From contig NC_064537.1 of the NCBI RefSeq assembly GCF_023856365.1, positions 8,506,324-8,570,323 of the forward strand: a stretch of DNA of 64,000 nt. Reading direction: 5' to 3'. Origin of the DNA: Brienomyrus brachyistius. Its lineage: Eukaryota; Chordata; Actinopteri; Osteoglossiformes; Mormyridae. A program made the position numbers and the translations under genes. Within the stretch, counting starts at the first letter, position 1. Every line of letters begins with the position of its first letter. The notes beneath the pieces were generated by a model, which ran no database searches, had not been told where the DNA came from, and saw nothing but the letters and a program-made list of their open reading frames with translations. Shown one piece after another: positions 23,101 to 33,725 of this stretch.

Positions 23101-26100
23101 CCCCTGCTTGCTTCTGCAGTTGATTGACAGCTACCTCAGCCAGTGGGAAGGTAGGGAGGCGTCGCGACCGTCAAAGGGAGTCTCATTTCCCAGGTGAGGT
23201 CACATTCACTCTTTTAATCCGGAATGCTGCCATGTTACAGCAGTTCCCGTTTACCCAGGACCTTGGGGTGTCCCCTCGGCGCTTTACGGACCTGAAACCA
23301 AATCATATTAGTGCTCTTTAAAGGAACAGGGTTAAAGAAATACAGCTGGAGCTGACAGCCAGTTGTGCAACTACCATTCTACTGACAAACCCCACCCCAA
23401 ATATAGTTTGAAACGATAGTTTTATAGTCTGGGAAGTGATCCACTGCTACAGCAGTATGAATTACTGGCTCCTGTACTGCAGGAGGTGCCGCATCACTGC
23501 AGCAGTTAAATCCATCTGTAAATAGCCCGCCCGTGTTTTGCATTGCCCTTATGCACCTGAATCCTACGACAGTGCTGACCCAGTAAGCCAGCTACCACTT
23601 AGCCTAAGTTGCTCACCTCAATAGTAGCATCCCTCATTAATCTCCATTTTCTGTCTTTCTCTTCTGTCCACAGTTCAGTTTAATTCCTCCGCTATAACAG
23701 TATCTCCCTACTGAGTCTTCAGGGACCCCTAGACAGCCCAGATAACATGAGGTGCCCCCCAGGGACTAGCTAGGGAAGGGGTGTCCGTCCTGTAATCCCA
23801 TCCCCGCGTTTTAGCTGTCTCTGCCCTCCACTTACCACCATTTCTACAGTCCATCCACCTCCATATATTAATTGCTCTGTCCTCTCTCCCATCCTCTTTT
23901 GTATCATCTATTCGCGGCACCTTTTTTTCCTTCTCACTCACCCTGAGTCTGTTGCGCTATAAGGATCCTCCCAGCATATTGGAAGTTGAGAGTCTCTTGA
24001 TATCTGTATTTCCACGTTCCCGCGTTTTTTTCTTTTTCTTTAAATCTCTGTGCTGTTTTATATTATTACGCATTTAAGCGATGCCTTCATTTGGTACATG
24101 CAATATTTTTCATTTGTTGTAAAATATAGGTGGTGAGTGCTATTCCATGTTTTTTTTGTTTTTTTACTTGCATGCCAGTAAACCCTCACTCTGATGTAAA
24201 CCCTCACCTTCCTTGTCCTCTAAAGCTGTTAGAGCGCGCATCTGCAACCTGAAGGACGCCGTAAAAGTGGGTCGACATGGTGGACGTGCGGGACACCCAC
24301 TATGTCTCCCCCGCCCCCGAAGGGACAGACTCGGCGGAAGCAACAGAAATGATTATGTTTGAGATTCAGATTGCTCGTCACTCAAAAAAGCATCTAGACA
24401 AAAGCATCGAGCTCAAATCCTCATTATATATATAATCTGCACTTAGGGGGAATATTTACAACAAAAATCATCGCTCAGCATTAATGTTTAATGATTTATT
24501 CATTTGTTAATTAAACGTGACGTTATGCAGATCGTTTCCAGCGTCTTGAGACTTAAGATCCAGATTATGGGGGACCGTTCAGATCGTGGCGGACGAACAA
24601 GGGAACATGCGATCGGAGGCGAACTGTGGTGGCTGACTGCGTTATTCCACAGGGATCAGGAGAGACGTGCTTGATCCGCTATATGTCAAGAACCAGTCCA
24701 CCTCCACTCGAATGCAGTAAGTGGACAGAGAAGATTAAATAAATTCATGTCCCATTTCAACCCGCATTTACGAGATATAGAGATATATTCAATGGTACAC
24801 CAGACAATCCATTTAAAATATATCAAGCTTTAACCGGTCATGTATATGTGCAAAGCCTTTTAAAACCCTACTGCCTTGCTATTAATTAGGTCCAGATTAC
24901 TTGTTTAGGGCATTAAACGGGTCAGAATAACAGATTCCATACTGATGTGGCCTCCAACAAGTGTGCCTGAAACTGCCTGTTGTAGCCGCTAGAGGGCAGC
25001 TGTCCGCAGCATTTCATGTTCTGTGCCGCCTTATCTATAACATGGGCGACCCAAAACATCTTTATCAGCAGTTTTAAGGCGTCCTTCCAGCCGCTCAGCA
25101 GGGAGTATCGCTACTTAACTTCCAGTGAAGCTGGCTCTTGTATGTATGTGAGGTATTCTTTATTCTGTGTTTCTCTTCGCTAACAGGGGTTAAGTTCCAG
25201 GTTAGGACAATTTCACCCAGTGTCAGTAACACGCCATGAACCCGAGTACCTGGGCGGTGTCCTCAGTTATTGTAATGTGAAAGAAATGCCGTCTGGTAGA
25301 CTAGGTTTTTGTTACTGTGGATTACAGTGTATGTGCGTTTATTTGTCTTGACATTCGATAACTTTAAACGCAGCTTCCACTTTAAAAATAAGTTTCACTT
25401 CGCAAAAATAAACAGTGCTTTGCAGCACCACAGCGTCTCCCGTGGCTGGTCCAACTGATTCCGCGGCTAGGACCCGGATCTCTCTTTCGCGCATCCCTAA
25501 ATCCTCAGCATCCACTCCTGCCTGATGAAACTCCCTGTACAGGTTGCGTTCCCCGTGTTTTTCTGGTTCTAGCTATTTAGGTAACTCTGTTGGTCACTGT
25601 GAAAGCGGGTCCGTGAAACGGTGCAGGACCAGCGCTAACACAAGTCAAAAATCCAGGAACCTGTTTTCAAATTTCAGAGCAAGTCAGCTATTCTGGAGTT
25701 GTACGTTCTTGTGTGTTCAGTTGGTTTTGATTGATTCACATTTCAGTGTTTTAGACCGCGACATGAAAATGACTCTCAAGTAATTATCCTCATTCTGGAC
25801 ATTGTTGATTGATCGGGTGACTTTTATCCTTTCTCAACAGTTGGCTTAGGACAAAGTACCAGTAATTCTGGGGAGACCAGTCAGTATCAAGGTTAAACCC
25901 TGCTCTAAAGGGTTGGAACTCTCTGTAAGATCTTCTCATAGCGGGAACCCCTAAGCGCCATGGAAACATCTATTTACCTGCAAGATCATTTTCGGCATCA
26001 AAGCTATGATTTGGCCAATGGCGTGTTTACATCAACGAAAATATCTGCAAATAGCAGGCTTTTATGTTTGACCCCGATTTTTATCCCCATTGCTAAGAGT

Positions 26101-26900
26101 AATAGCATACAATCAACACTGGTCGCATATCCATATTTTACAAAAATAGCTATTCCCAAAACAAACGGAACCACAGCAGTAACCCCAAAGTCCAAGCAAG
26201 TCTGTGTCAGTCTGAGGCAGCTGAGTAAGCATGTTTCCAAAAACTGTCCAACCACAACAGAATGGGAATTTGAGGAAATTACTCATCGTTCAGTGTGATT
26301 TTTAGATATCCTGTATATTTTTTGTAAGGTCAGCATGCACAAGCCACGTCTGTGTACTTCTCGGTTACATTTGTTGTCTTTAATCCTGTAGCACATCTCC
26401 ATCCCAAGATGCATATTTTGTTCTCTCCTTTTAAATTTCTCCACCACATTTCAGTGGTTCTATGGTTCCGTTTCCCGTTCCCTCCACATACGAGAGAAAT
26501 CAAGCCCATCTTTAATCACCACTAATAATCTCTCCGGTTTTAACATGCTTTAAGGGAATGTTCAGGGTTTATAGTAAAAGACAGATGTCCTCTGTGTAAA
26601 GCACTGTACTGTGGACTGGGTCTGTTCACAGAGACTCTGCTTTGGTAATAATCTTAAACAAGATCAAAGTAAAGGATGAGGGTGATGTGACATGGAAGGT
26701 GTTTTATGTAAATGAAAACAAAGAACTGTCATCCGGAAACCATAACGGAATCATTGAAAGTAAACAGAGGTGTTACCTGATCAATAACAATAACAGCATC
26801 TATCCAACAGCATGTGACACCACTTCCTGCCATTGTGATGAGTGGCATCAGTACAGAACAGCCATCAGACCAACAATTCTCTGTTCATAAAGGAAATAAT
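20101..26900. other. csnk1e-maff interval, middle: no gene seen
   Basis: About 6.8 kb with no exon, RNA gene or intact mobile element that I can support. It includes a (GT)n tract (about 20745-20790) and poly-G runs (22390-22400, 22624-22637). A CTCF-like site at 24985-25000 is listed separately. ORFs in this stretch are short and show no recognisable family. Confidence 0.55.
24985..25000 (+). promoter_or_regulatory. CTCF-like motif
   Basis: GCCGCTAGAGGGCAGC closely fits the vertebrate CTCF core (CCnnYAGRKGGCRS type). It lies in the gene-free interval between the convergent csnk1e and maff genes, a typical place for an insulator. Motif evidence only. Confidence 0.45.
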
Positions 26901-28377
26901 GAATTAAAATTACACACCACAAAAAAAAAATATATACAATATATACATTTATTAATTATAAAATACTTAAAGTACTTCTATTTCACCAATAGAAAAAAAT
27001 ACATACAATAAATACAAACAAGAATGCCTTTGTTTCCAGAGCCTTATAAAACATCCCACAGCGTGTGCATAATTAAAGGTGGTTTCTGTTTCTTATTAAT
27101 GGGACTAAACACTTTAAGTTGCGCCTCTAATCAAATCCTTACAGAGCCATAACAGAAAATTACACATGAATAAAACTCTCAAGAATGACATTCTCTGCAA
27201 TAGTTAAATTAACTCAAATCATATGATGGTTATATTATTTAGGAACCAAATTGCAAAGCTGGTTAAATCCAAGTTAAATTACATCTGCTAAAAGGACAAA
27301 AAAAAAATAATATTACAATTTCCACCTTAAGGGAAATCCCCCACGACATACAGTGAACTTATTTGGCATCCTATAAATGCAAGTACTCATCAATGTCAGA
27401 TTTCCTGGAGCCCAGGGAAGACATTTGTCTTGATTGGTTAGAAAAATCTGTTAATTCTGAAAGGGCTACAGACTCACCACACCATCGTGTCCTTTTCCGT
27501 CACCATCGATAAAACATCCCAAGTGCCTTCATCTCTCGTTGCCTCACCACATGTACCCTCTCTACTTTCTCTCTCTCTCTGGAATTTGATTCATTCCTTT
27601 ACTTCCTGTGGCGTCACCCTCATGTCCACCAATTGCTCAAAAGTACATAAATAACATCAATACAAATGCTCACTCTCATATAATATAGACCCCTCAAAAA
27701 GAAACATCTTGTACTCAACACATATTCCTAATATTAATAGCAAGTTTAAGAATCATGAACGACATCTCAATATTACGTTGTTTTTTTTTTTTACTTTGAT
27801 CACGGAACAGGTTTGCCATTTAACTTCAATCTTAAATACGATTCCAAAATAAAACGACTGATAAATGCCGCTTTTCAAAACACAGGAAAAGAAACAAACA
27901 AAACAGAGGAACATATTCTTAACTCGCACTGACAGAACCAGTTACAGTTGCCTTGACAGGTCCTCCAAGACAGAGGGCCGTGACGATCCGGCTCCTCTCG
28001 AAGAAAAACTATAACTGATACAATCCTAACTCAAATCGAGAATGGTGTTGCACGCATGGAGAGCCGAAGTGCACTGCGCTGAATACCAATAATCACACTG
28101 TGACCCGTCGCTCCGATCGGGATTTGCCAGGTGGCAAGATAACACACTGTCAATTTTCTATAGGAGCCGCGTCGAAATTACCCGTGTAAAATGCGACATC
28201 ATCACTAACATGCAGCTGTTGATACTAAGGAAATCAGTGTCTACGCTGCGGCCTGTCTCACTCGATCGCGCGGTTGCAAGCAATCCTGTTTCTGTCTGTG
28301 TTGTGGGTATCTGTGTGTGCTGGTGTGTCGGACGTCATGCTTGTGCTCCTGCCACTGGTCCGGTTCTGTCCCCAGCC
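26901..28377 (-). other. maff: maff 3' UTR (probable)
   Basis: AT-rich sequence downstream of the maff stop on the minus strand. TTTATT at 26948-26953 is an AATAAA signal read on the minus strand and would give a UTR near 1.4 kb. No other gene is seen. The extent is inferred. Confidence 0.4.
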
Positions 28378-29108
28378 CTAGGAGCTGCTCTGCTCCCTCT
28401 GCGCATGTCCCTGCGGCGGCGTTTTCACGATGGTGATGACCGACGCGGTGTTGAGGCGTGGGGCCACGGCCATCAGGCTCCCGGAGCCGGGTTCCAGCCC
28501 GCGTGCGAACCGCTGCAGCGCGGCCAGACGCGCGCCCAAGCCTTCCAGCTCGCGCCGCATGCCTGCGTTCTCGGCGCCCAGGCGTTCCACCTCGCGCTGC
28601 AGCTCCGCTTTCTGCTGCTCCAGAGCCTCGCGCTGCGACACGCGCTTCACCCGGCAGCTGGCCGCGTATCCGCGGTTCTTCAGCGTCCGCCGCCGCTGCT
28701 TCAGCTTCTGCACCTCCTCCCGCGAGAGCCCCCGCAGGTGCATGTTCAACTCGCGCACAGACAGGGACATGAGCTCGCCGTCCGACAGCACCGGCACGTT
28801 CTCCCCACACTCCCGTTTCACCTGGAGACGACAAGATTCTGTAAAGCATCTGCAAGACACAGCCTCTTAATCATTCCAGCTTTCTAGGATTAACTGCGCC
28901 AAAGCTAGCTCAAATCCAGCGTAGCTACTTTGCTGAAATACAAGACAGAAATTCCAAAAAGCCCTATCAGCAACACAGAACATCTCCTTGTACAGAACTT
29001 CACGCTGACAGAAGCTAAAGACAAAAACACCGCAAGCAGGGAACCAGATTAACAGCGAGATGCGGGACTCACCTTCAGCGCTTTGCTCACTCTGCTGTCA
29101 GACGTCAT
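28378..29108 (-). CDS. maff: Small Maf bZIP transcription factor, most likely MafF
   Basis: Nuclear bZIP protein that lacks a transactivation domain. It homodimerises as a repressor or pairs with NRF/BACH factors at MARE/ARE sites. Two coding exons on the minus strand: 29108-29073 ([12 protein letters not shown]) and 28821-28378, 159 residues in all (human MAFF 164). Seen are VKRE at 13-16 (the small-Maf SUMO site), the extended homology region with [13 protein letters not shown], the basic region [20 protein letters not shown] (53-72), a leucine zipper to about 115, and ASVITIVK near the C-terminus. A good minus-strand acceptor at 29130-29129 implies an upstream non-coding exon. The zipper-encoding exon is very GC-rich compared with the flanks. 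MafG and MafK are alternatives on protein alone; linkage to tomm22, ddx17 and csnk1e favours MafF. Confidence 0.9.
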
Positions 29109-29128
29109 GATGCGCCTCGCAAGTGGGT

Positions 29129-30836
29129 CTAAGCAAGCAAAAGAAAAACGGTAAAACCTCTACGGATAATGAAAGACTTTTTAAAAGATACTTCAGAGTG
29201 TGTGACATGCGCCTTACAAAGCTGCGTATATAACTCAATTTGTCAATTAAAAACACCCGACACATCCATGATCTAAAATAATTTTCTACCAAAAGAGGAT
29301 AACGCACTATTTTGACGACACCCTTTAAATATCTATGAGGTTATTTCAGTTCACACCAAACAAATGTTCAAAATTACACATTCTCTGAAAGTTCAAATAG
29401 GCCTAGTTATTTCTAATATAGATGGACGGACAGACAAAGAGAGGCAGATGACTGAAATAGGGCAAAAAATTCCCATATCGCAATTCAACGGTATTTTAGC
29501 TACTTCCACCATCACCACCCCCTCCCCCGAAAACTCTCACAACAGCTTCGATCCTCCACCACTTCCCTAATTTTCTTGTTTTACAAACAAGGCTTAGCAT
29601 TTAAATTAAAGATCTGATACAAATCTAAGGAGCATATTCGGTGAACGGCAATGAGTTAGAAGCGGTGGCAAAAGATAAAAAAGTATACAAAATTAAATGA
29701 TATAAATGCACCGTAGATGTTGCCTTTGCAGACTCATTGCAGACTGGGGGCGGACTGCGCGTCAGCGGCCGTGTAGCAGGAAGGGAGCCGTGGGCCGGGC
29801 GCTCTTATGAAAACCATACAGTCACAGTGAATCAGCAGTATATCCTCAGAGTTACGCTGTAAACCCACAACCGGCTCCTTCCTGCTATCCTTATTACAAC
29901 TTTCGCCGGATTAAAAATTATTCCCGGGGATACGCTGATCCATGGGAAAAAAACGCAAAAATTGTTTGGCGAACAGGCGCAACTTCTCATTAAGCGCATA
30001 TTAACGTGTCTTTTCGGTTAATGGAATGTCTTACAGTATAGTAACCTGGGGGAAAACATTCTCCGTTTTCATTTCATTTTTACGTGGAGTCATTTGATTA
30101 TAAAGTCTAGAAAAAATTAACGGAATAGAGATGCGTGATATGAGTCCACCTGCCTTAAAAGCAGTCAAAACTTCTTCCTACTTCACCGTCAGGAAAAGAT
30201 GGAAGATTTCCAATGATACGGAATACAACCGGCAGTTAGATTAACTATATTTAGCTATGTGTCAGTTTTTAAAAATAAAACTTTACTCGTTGTGTGCTAC
30301 AAACGTGAAGGCCGGGTTATTTTTTTTGTAAACACATAAATCTTAATACCAGTCCACCCACGTCCTTATACGGAAAATAACAACCCAGGTCGCTATGTAT
30401 GTAAACACAGCCATTGCAACCGCGCCGTCTTCCAAGCTTCGTTTTATTGGTTTTAAAGCTTCCAGGTTTAATAAATTCAGATCATCTGACAAACACATTT
30501 CCCCACAATCTCCCAAACATTCAGATTACTATGATGTCTGCTTTTCTCAAAATGTACTGTAATAATGCCGTTATCAGTCAAATACGTTCTACGCAACGCA
30601 GTCCTCGGCAGTAGCTAGCTAGCTAGTTAGCTGACAAATGTAGTTACCTAAGGTACAGATAAAGGGGAAAAAAACTCTTACCCCTTATTTTCTTCTAAAG
30701 ACAATCGGGATTAATGTCCGATGTTTCAGTTTAGTCTACAAGAACCGTCGCACGAACTTGATCCGTGGAGAAAAACATTAAGCTCGTTACCCAACAGCAG
30801 AAAAACGTCAGTTCGCCTTTTCCCGGAATTACTCAC
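29129..30836 (-). other. maff: maff 5' intron (probable)
   Basis: Lies between the acceptor before the maff coding exon and a strong minus-strand donor (GTGAGTAATT, plus strand 30836-30827). No exon is seen inside. A GC-rich patch with an Sp1-like GGGGGCGG near 29750 could be a second promoter. A MARE-like TGCTGATTCA lies at 29837-29828 on the minus strand. Confidence 0.4.
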
Positions 30837-30980
30837 CGCTCTCTCGCTTTCATTCATAAAAAAACGCGCAGAGGGTGACGTCATGCCCGAGGCACGAGGG
30901 CGGAACAGCGACGCTTTTCCCGAAGCGCGTGGAAAGAATGTAGCTGGTCTCGAAAACAGAGCCGCGCCATTTCGGTAATG
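30837..30980 (-). promoter_or_regulatory. Candidate maff promoter and 5' exon with CRE
   Basis: On the minus strand a perfect CRE (TGACGTCA, 30883-30876) and a TTTTTTATG TATA-like run (about 30861-30853) precede a consensus donor at 30836. The stretch is CpG-rich. Small Maf genes are stimulus-induced, so a CRE would fit. The transcription start is not determined. Confidence 0.4.
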
Positions 30981-31429
30981 CGGACCACCGGAGGCCTCGT
31001 AGTTTGAACTGTCACCAGTAACCGCAAAGATTCACAACATTCACACGAATCCGATACCTGCTACTTGTAACGTGAATCCATAATATGAGCATTGTGGCAG
31101 GCGTGAGCTTATTTGTTTTTATTTTCTTACTTGCATCTGGGATGTAAGTACGGTAGTAATATTAAGCTATATACAATTGTGTGTTCCATAAATCCTCTTA
31201 CGTTCGGGTGCATTACTGCATGTATTATATTTGATGTGCATGTAATAGATACTGTAGCACACGATAAATAATTTCATACCTTGTACAAGTGAAGAAAAGC
31301 TGACACTTGTTGCTGGTGAAATTCATTTACTGCGAATTCTTAGTACATTTGTTTTCGCTGAATTTAATGCCTTAAATTGCTTGCAATGTCAGAGAATATT
31401 TTTTCACAGAAAGAATCCAGGAGCGCTCT

Positions 31430-31740
31430 AGACTGCCGGTGGTCCTCTCGTGCGCTTGGTGGCGCTATCACTATAGACGCTACCGCTTTGTGACGTTCGA
31501 CGTTGCTGTTTCCGGGCGTTCGACGCGCATGTAACTTGAATGACCTCAGACTGCTGCAGATCCCTCACACGCTTTCTCGCTGGTGCTTTAAGGCAGGCTC
31601 GGGTGAAACCGGTAAGGCTGCTGTAAAAAAAAAAAAAAAAAAAAAAACCAGACTTAGGGCTGACTTGCGGCGCACTTACTCCGGCTTTCAGAGGCACAAG
31701 GCCTAACGTCCCGTGGGTGACTTGGTGAGGGAAGTGGATA
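31430..31740 (+). promoter_or_regulatory. tomm22 promoter / 5' UTR with an A23 tract
   Basis: A CpG-rich stretch just before the tomm22 start contains an ETS-type TTTCCGGG and a GTGACGTTCGACG cluster. A run of 23 A lies at 31625-31647, 93 bases before the ATG. A CpG promoter with ETS sites is usual for a nuclear-encoded mitochondrial gene. The start site is not determined. Confidence 0.45.
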
Positions 31741-32961
31741 ATGGCTGGAATCGAAGAGATTTCTCCCTCATCGGGCCCAGTTGAGACCCGGCCCCCCGAA
31801 GACGAGATCGAAGGCGATGATGAAGACGACGAGGTAGCTACACATTTCAGTCAAGCTGTAGGCTGTTGGTTCCCGCACATTTATTATTCGCCCATGCAAA
31901 TGTCAAAGAGAGAAAGGTAGACGGCCCAAAACGAGCCGCAATTTAAGGCAAAATTTACACTGTTCCCAGTCAGAATTAGTTCCTTGGCTGCCAGAACATA
32001 ACTGGGTGGGCAGCGTTATTTATGCAGCAGCAAAACACTTATACAAGGGGCATGTTTGCCATTTATTGAAGTTCGACATCATTTGTGTTAACAATGTAGT
32101 ATTAAATTAACTGTGACATGTAAAGCATATTTCTGCAAAACGTCGTTTGTTCTACCTTGTGTTTTTTGTCGTTATAGGACGTCCTGCAAACCCGCCTTAT
32201 TGAGTTGAATTATTTTTCATTACGTTCAGCGTCGAGTTTGAGTTTCTTTGGGACATGTTTTTTTTTCTGTAGCCTGTTAAGTATGTCAGACTCAACGGAG
32301 CCCACTTTCAGTGTTGCCTTACGATATTTCCTATTTAAAAAATTTAAGTACGATAATGTTTTGATTTGTCGCCTTGACTATAACCCCTACCCTTGGCATG
32401 TGTCTGTAAGCATCTGTTTTTGTTGCTGACTTCCTGATGCGTTTCCCTACAGTTAGATGAAACCCTCGTGGAAAGGCTGTGGGGCCTCACTGAGATGTTC
32501 CCAGATAGCCTGAGGTCTGCAGCTGAGGTGTCTGTGGACTGTTCTCTTTCTGTGGCCAAGAAGGTGTACAGGTGAGTTGAGGGAACGCTGCGCACGTTCT
32601 GCCTGGTGGTCCTCTTTGATCCTCACGGCTCGTCCCCGCCAGCTTTACCCGGTCGGCGCTCTGGGTGGGCACCACGTCCTTCATGATCCTGGTGCTGCCG
32701 GTGGTCTTTGAGACGGAGCGGCTGCAACTGGAGCAGCAGCAGCTACAGCAACAGAGACAGGTGAACTGGTTTTGTCAGTTATGCCCCTCCCAGGTTGTCT
32801 TATATATGGTATTTTTGGTCTTGTATGAAAGTAGCCAGACCTGATTTTTAATTGTTTCTTGAATGCGCTGTTGCTTTGCGGAGCAGATCCTGCTTGGACC
32901 CAACACTGGGATGTCTGGTGGGATGCCTGGAATGATGCCTTCAGCTCCGGGGAAGATGTGA
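31741..32961 (+). CDS. tomm22: Mitochondrial import receptor subunit TOM22
   Basis: Central receptor and organiser of the TOM complex in the outer mitochondrial membrane. It takes presequences from TOM20 and docks them at TOM40. Exons: 31741-31833, 32453-32571, 32643-32760, 32887-32961, giving 134 residues (human 142). The N-terminus is acidic (DEIEGDDEDDE, then LDETLVERLWGLTEMFPD), as the presequence-binding cytosolic domain should be. The single membrane segment is about residues 76-93 (ALWVGTTSFMILVLPVVF) with the conserved proline. The short inner tail has a Gln-rich LEQQQLQQQRQ, then ILLGPNTGMSGGMPG. The shorter length comes from the N-terminus. Head-to-head with maff. Confidence 0.96.
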
Positions 32962-33725
32962 CCGTGTCATCTGTCTGTGAGCATCCGAGTTGCACGAGGA
33001 GAGCGGAGGACTGGAATGTGGAGCAGCAGAATCCAGGGACTGGAGAACCAGTATACACAAGTATTCCAGTGCCAAGGCTTGGCTTGGGGTGTGTGTGTAT
33101 GTTTGGGGGGGGAGGGGGGCAGCGTTATCTCCTGGCTTGTGGATTCTGTGATGGTGAGATTACCATCCCTTTTGCAGCCTCTCGTAGAACATTCTGCAGA
33201 GACAGTCCTTTGACCGCTATCCTTTTAGGTTTCTCTTTTTTTATATATATATATATATAATAGGCGTATAAATATGTACGTGTTTCAGGGGTGGGGTGGG
33301 CGGGTATGATATTACTGATTGGGAGTTGGGGTAGACCGTCTCATGTTACATGTGAGTATGAGTTTGCACAGAATGATGAATAATGTAAGAACGTCGTTCC
33401 ACAGAGCTGAGCATCGTTTGCGTTTGTGATGCTGCTGTCCGGCCTGCGAGTACCGAGCGAGAGTGTGAGCGCCGTCGCTCTCGTGAGGTGCACAGTCCCT
33501 CTATGTCTATTTTTCCAGTCTCATCGAAAATCGCATCAAAGCCTTTGTGAGTGAGGAGATGCACAGGAGCGTATTTTGTTAAAATGCGAAGTATTACGTT
33601 ATTTTATAGTCCTTCTTGTGCATTATTAGTACATGTTACTCACAGTTCTCCATTTCAGGCTCAGATCTGTGCCCCCTTGTTCTTGTCTGACGTGACCACA
33701 GGAATAAACATCCAGAGAAACTGAA
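32962..33725 (+). other. tomm22: tomm22 3' UTR (probable)
   Basis: Follows the tomm22 stop and ends after AATAAA at 33703-33708, about 750 bases. A (TA)n run lies at about 33241-33259. No other coding signal is seen. Confidence 0.6.

Noticed and set aside
24277..24435. Short ORF starting MVDVRDTHYVSPAPEG
   Set aside because: No family recognised, no splice sites or poly(A) support, and no conservation evidence available.
28210..28887. Plus-strand ORFs of 225, 146 and 104 codons
   Set aside because: Antisense to the GC-rich maff coding exon; no family resemblance.
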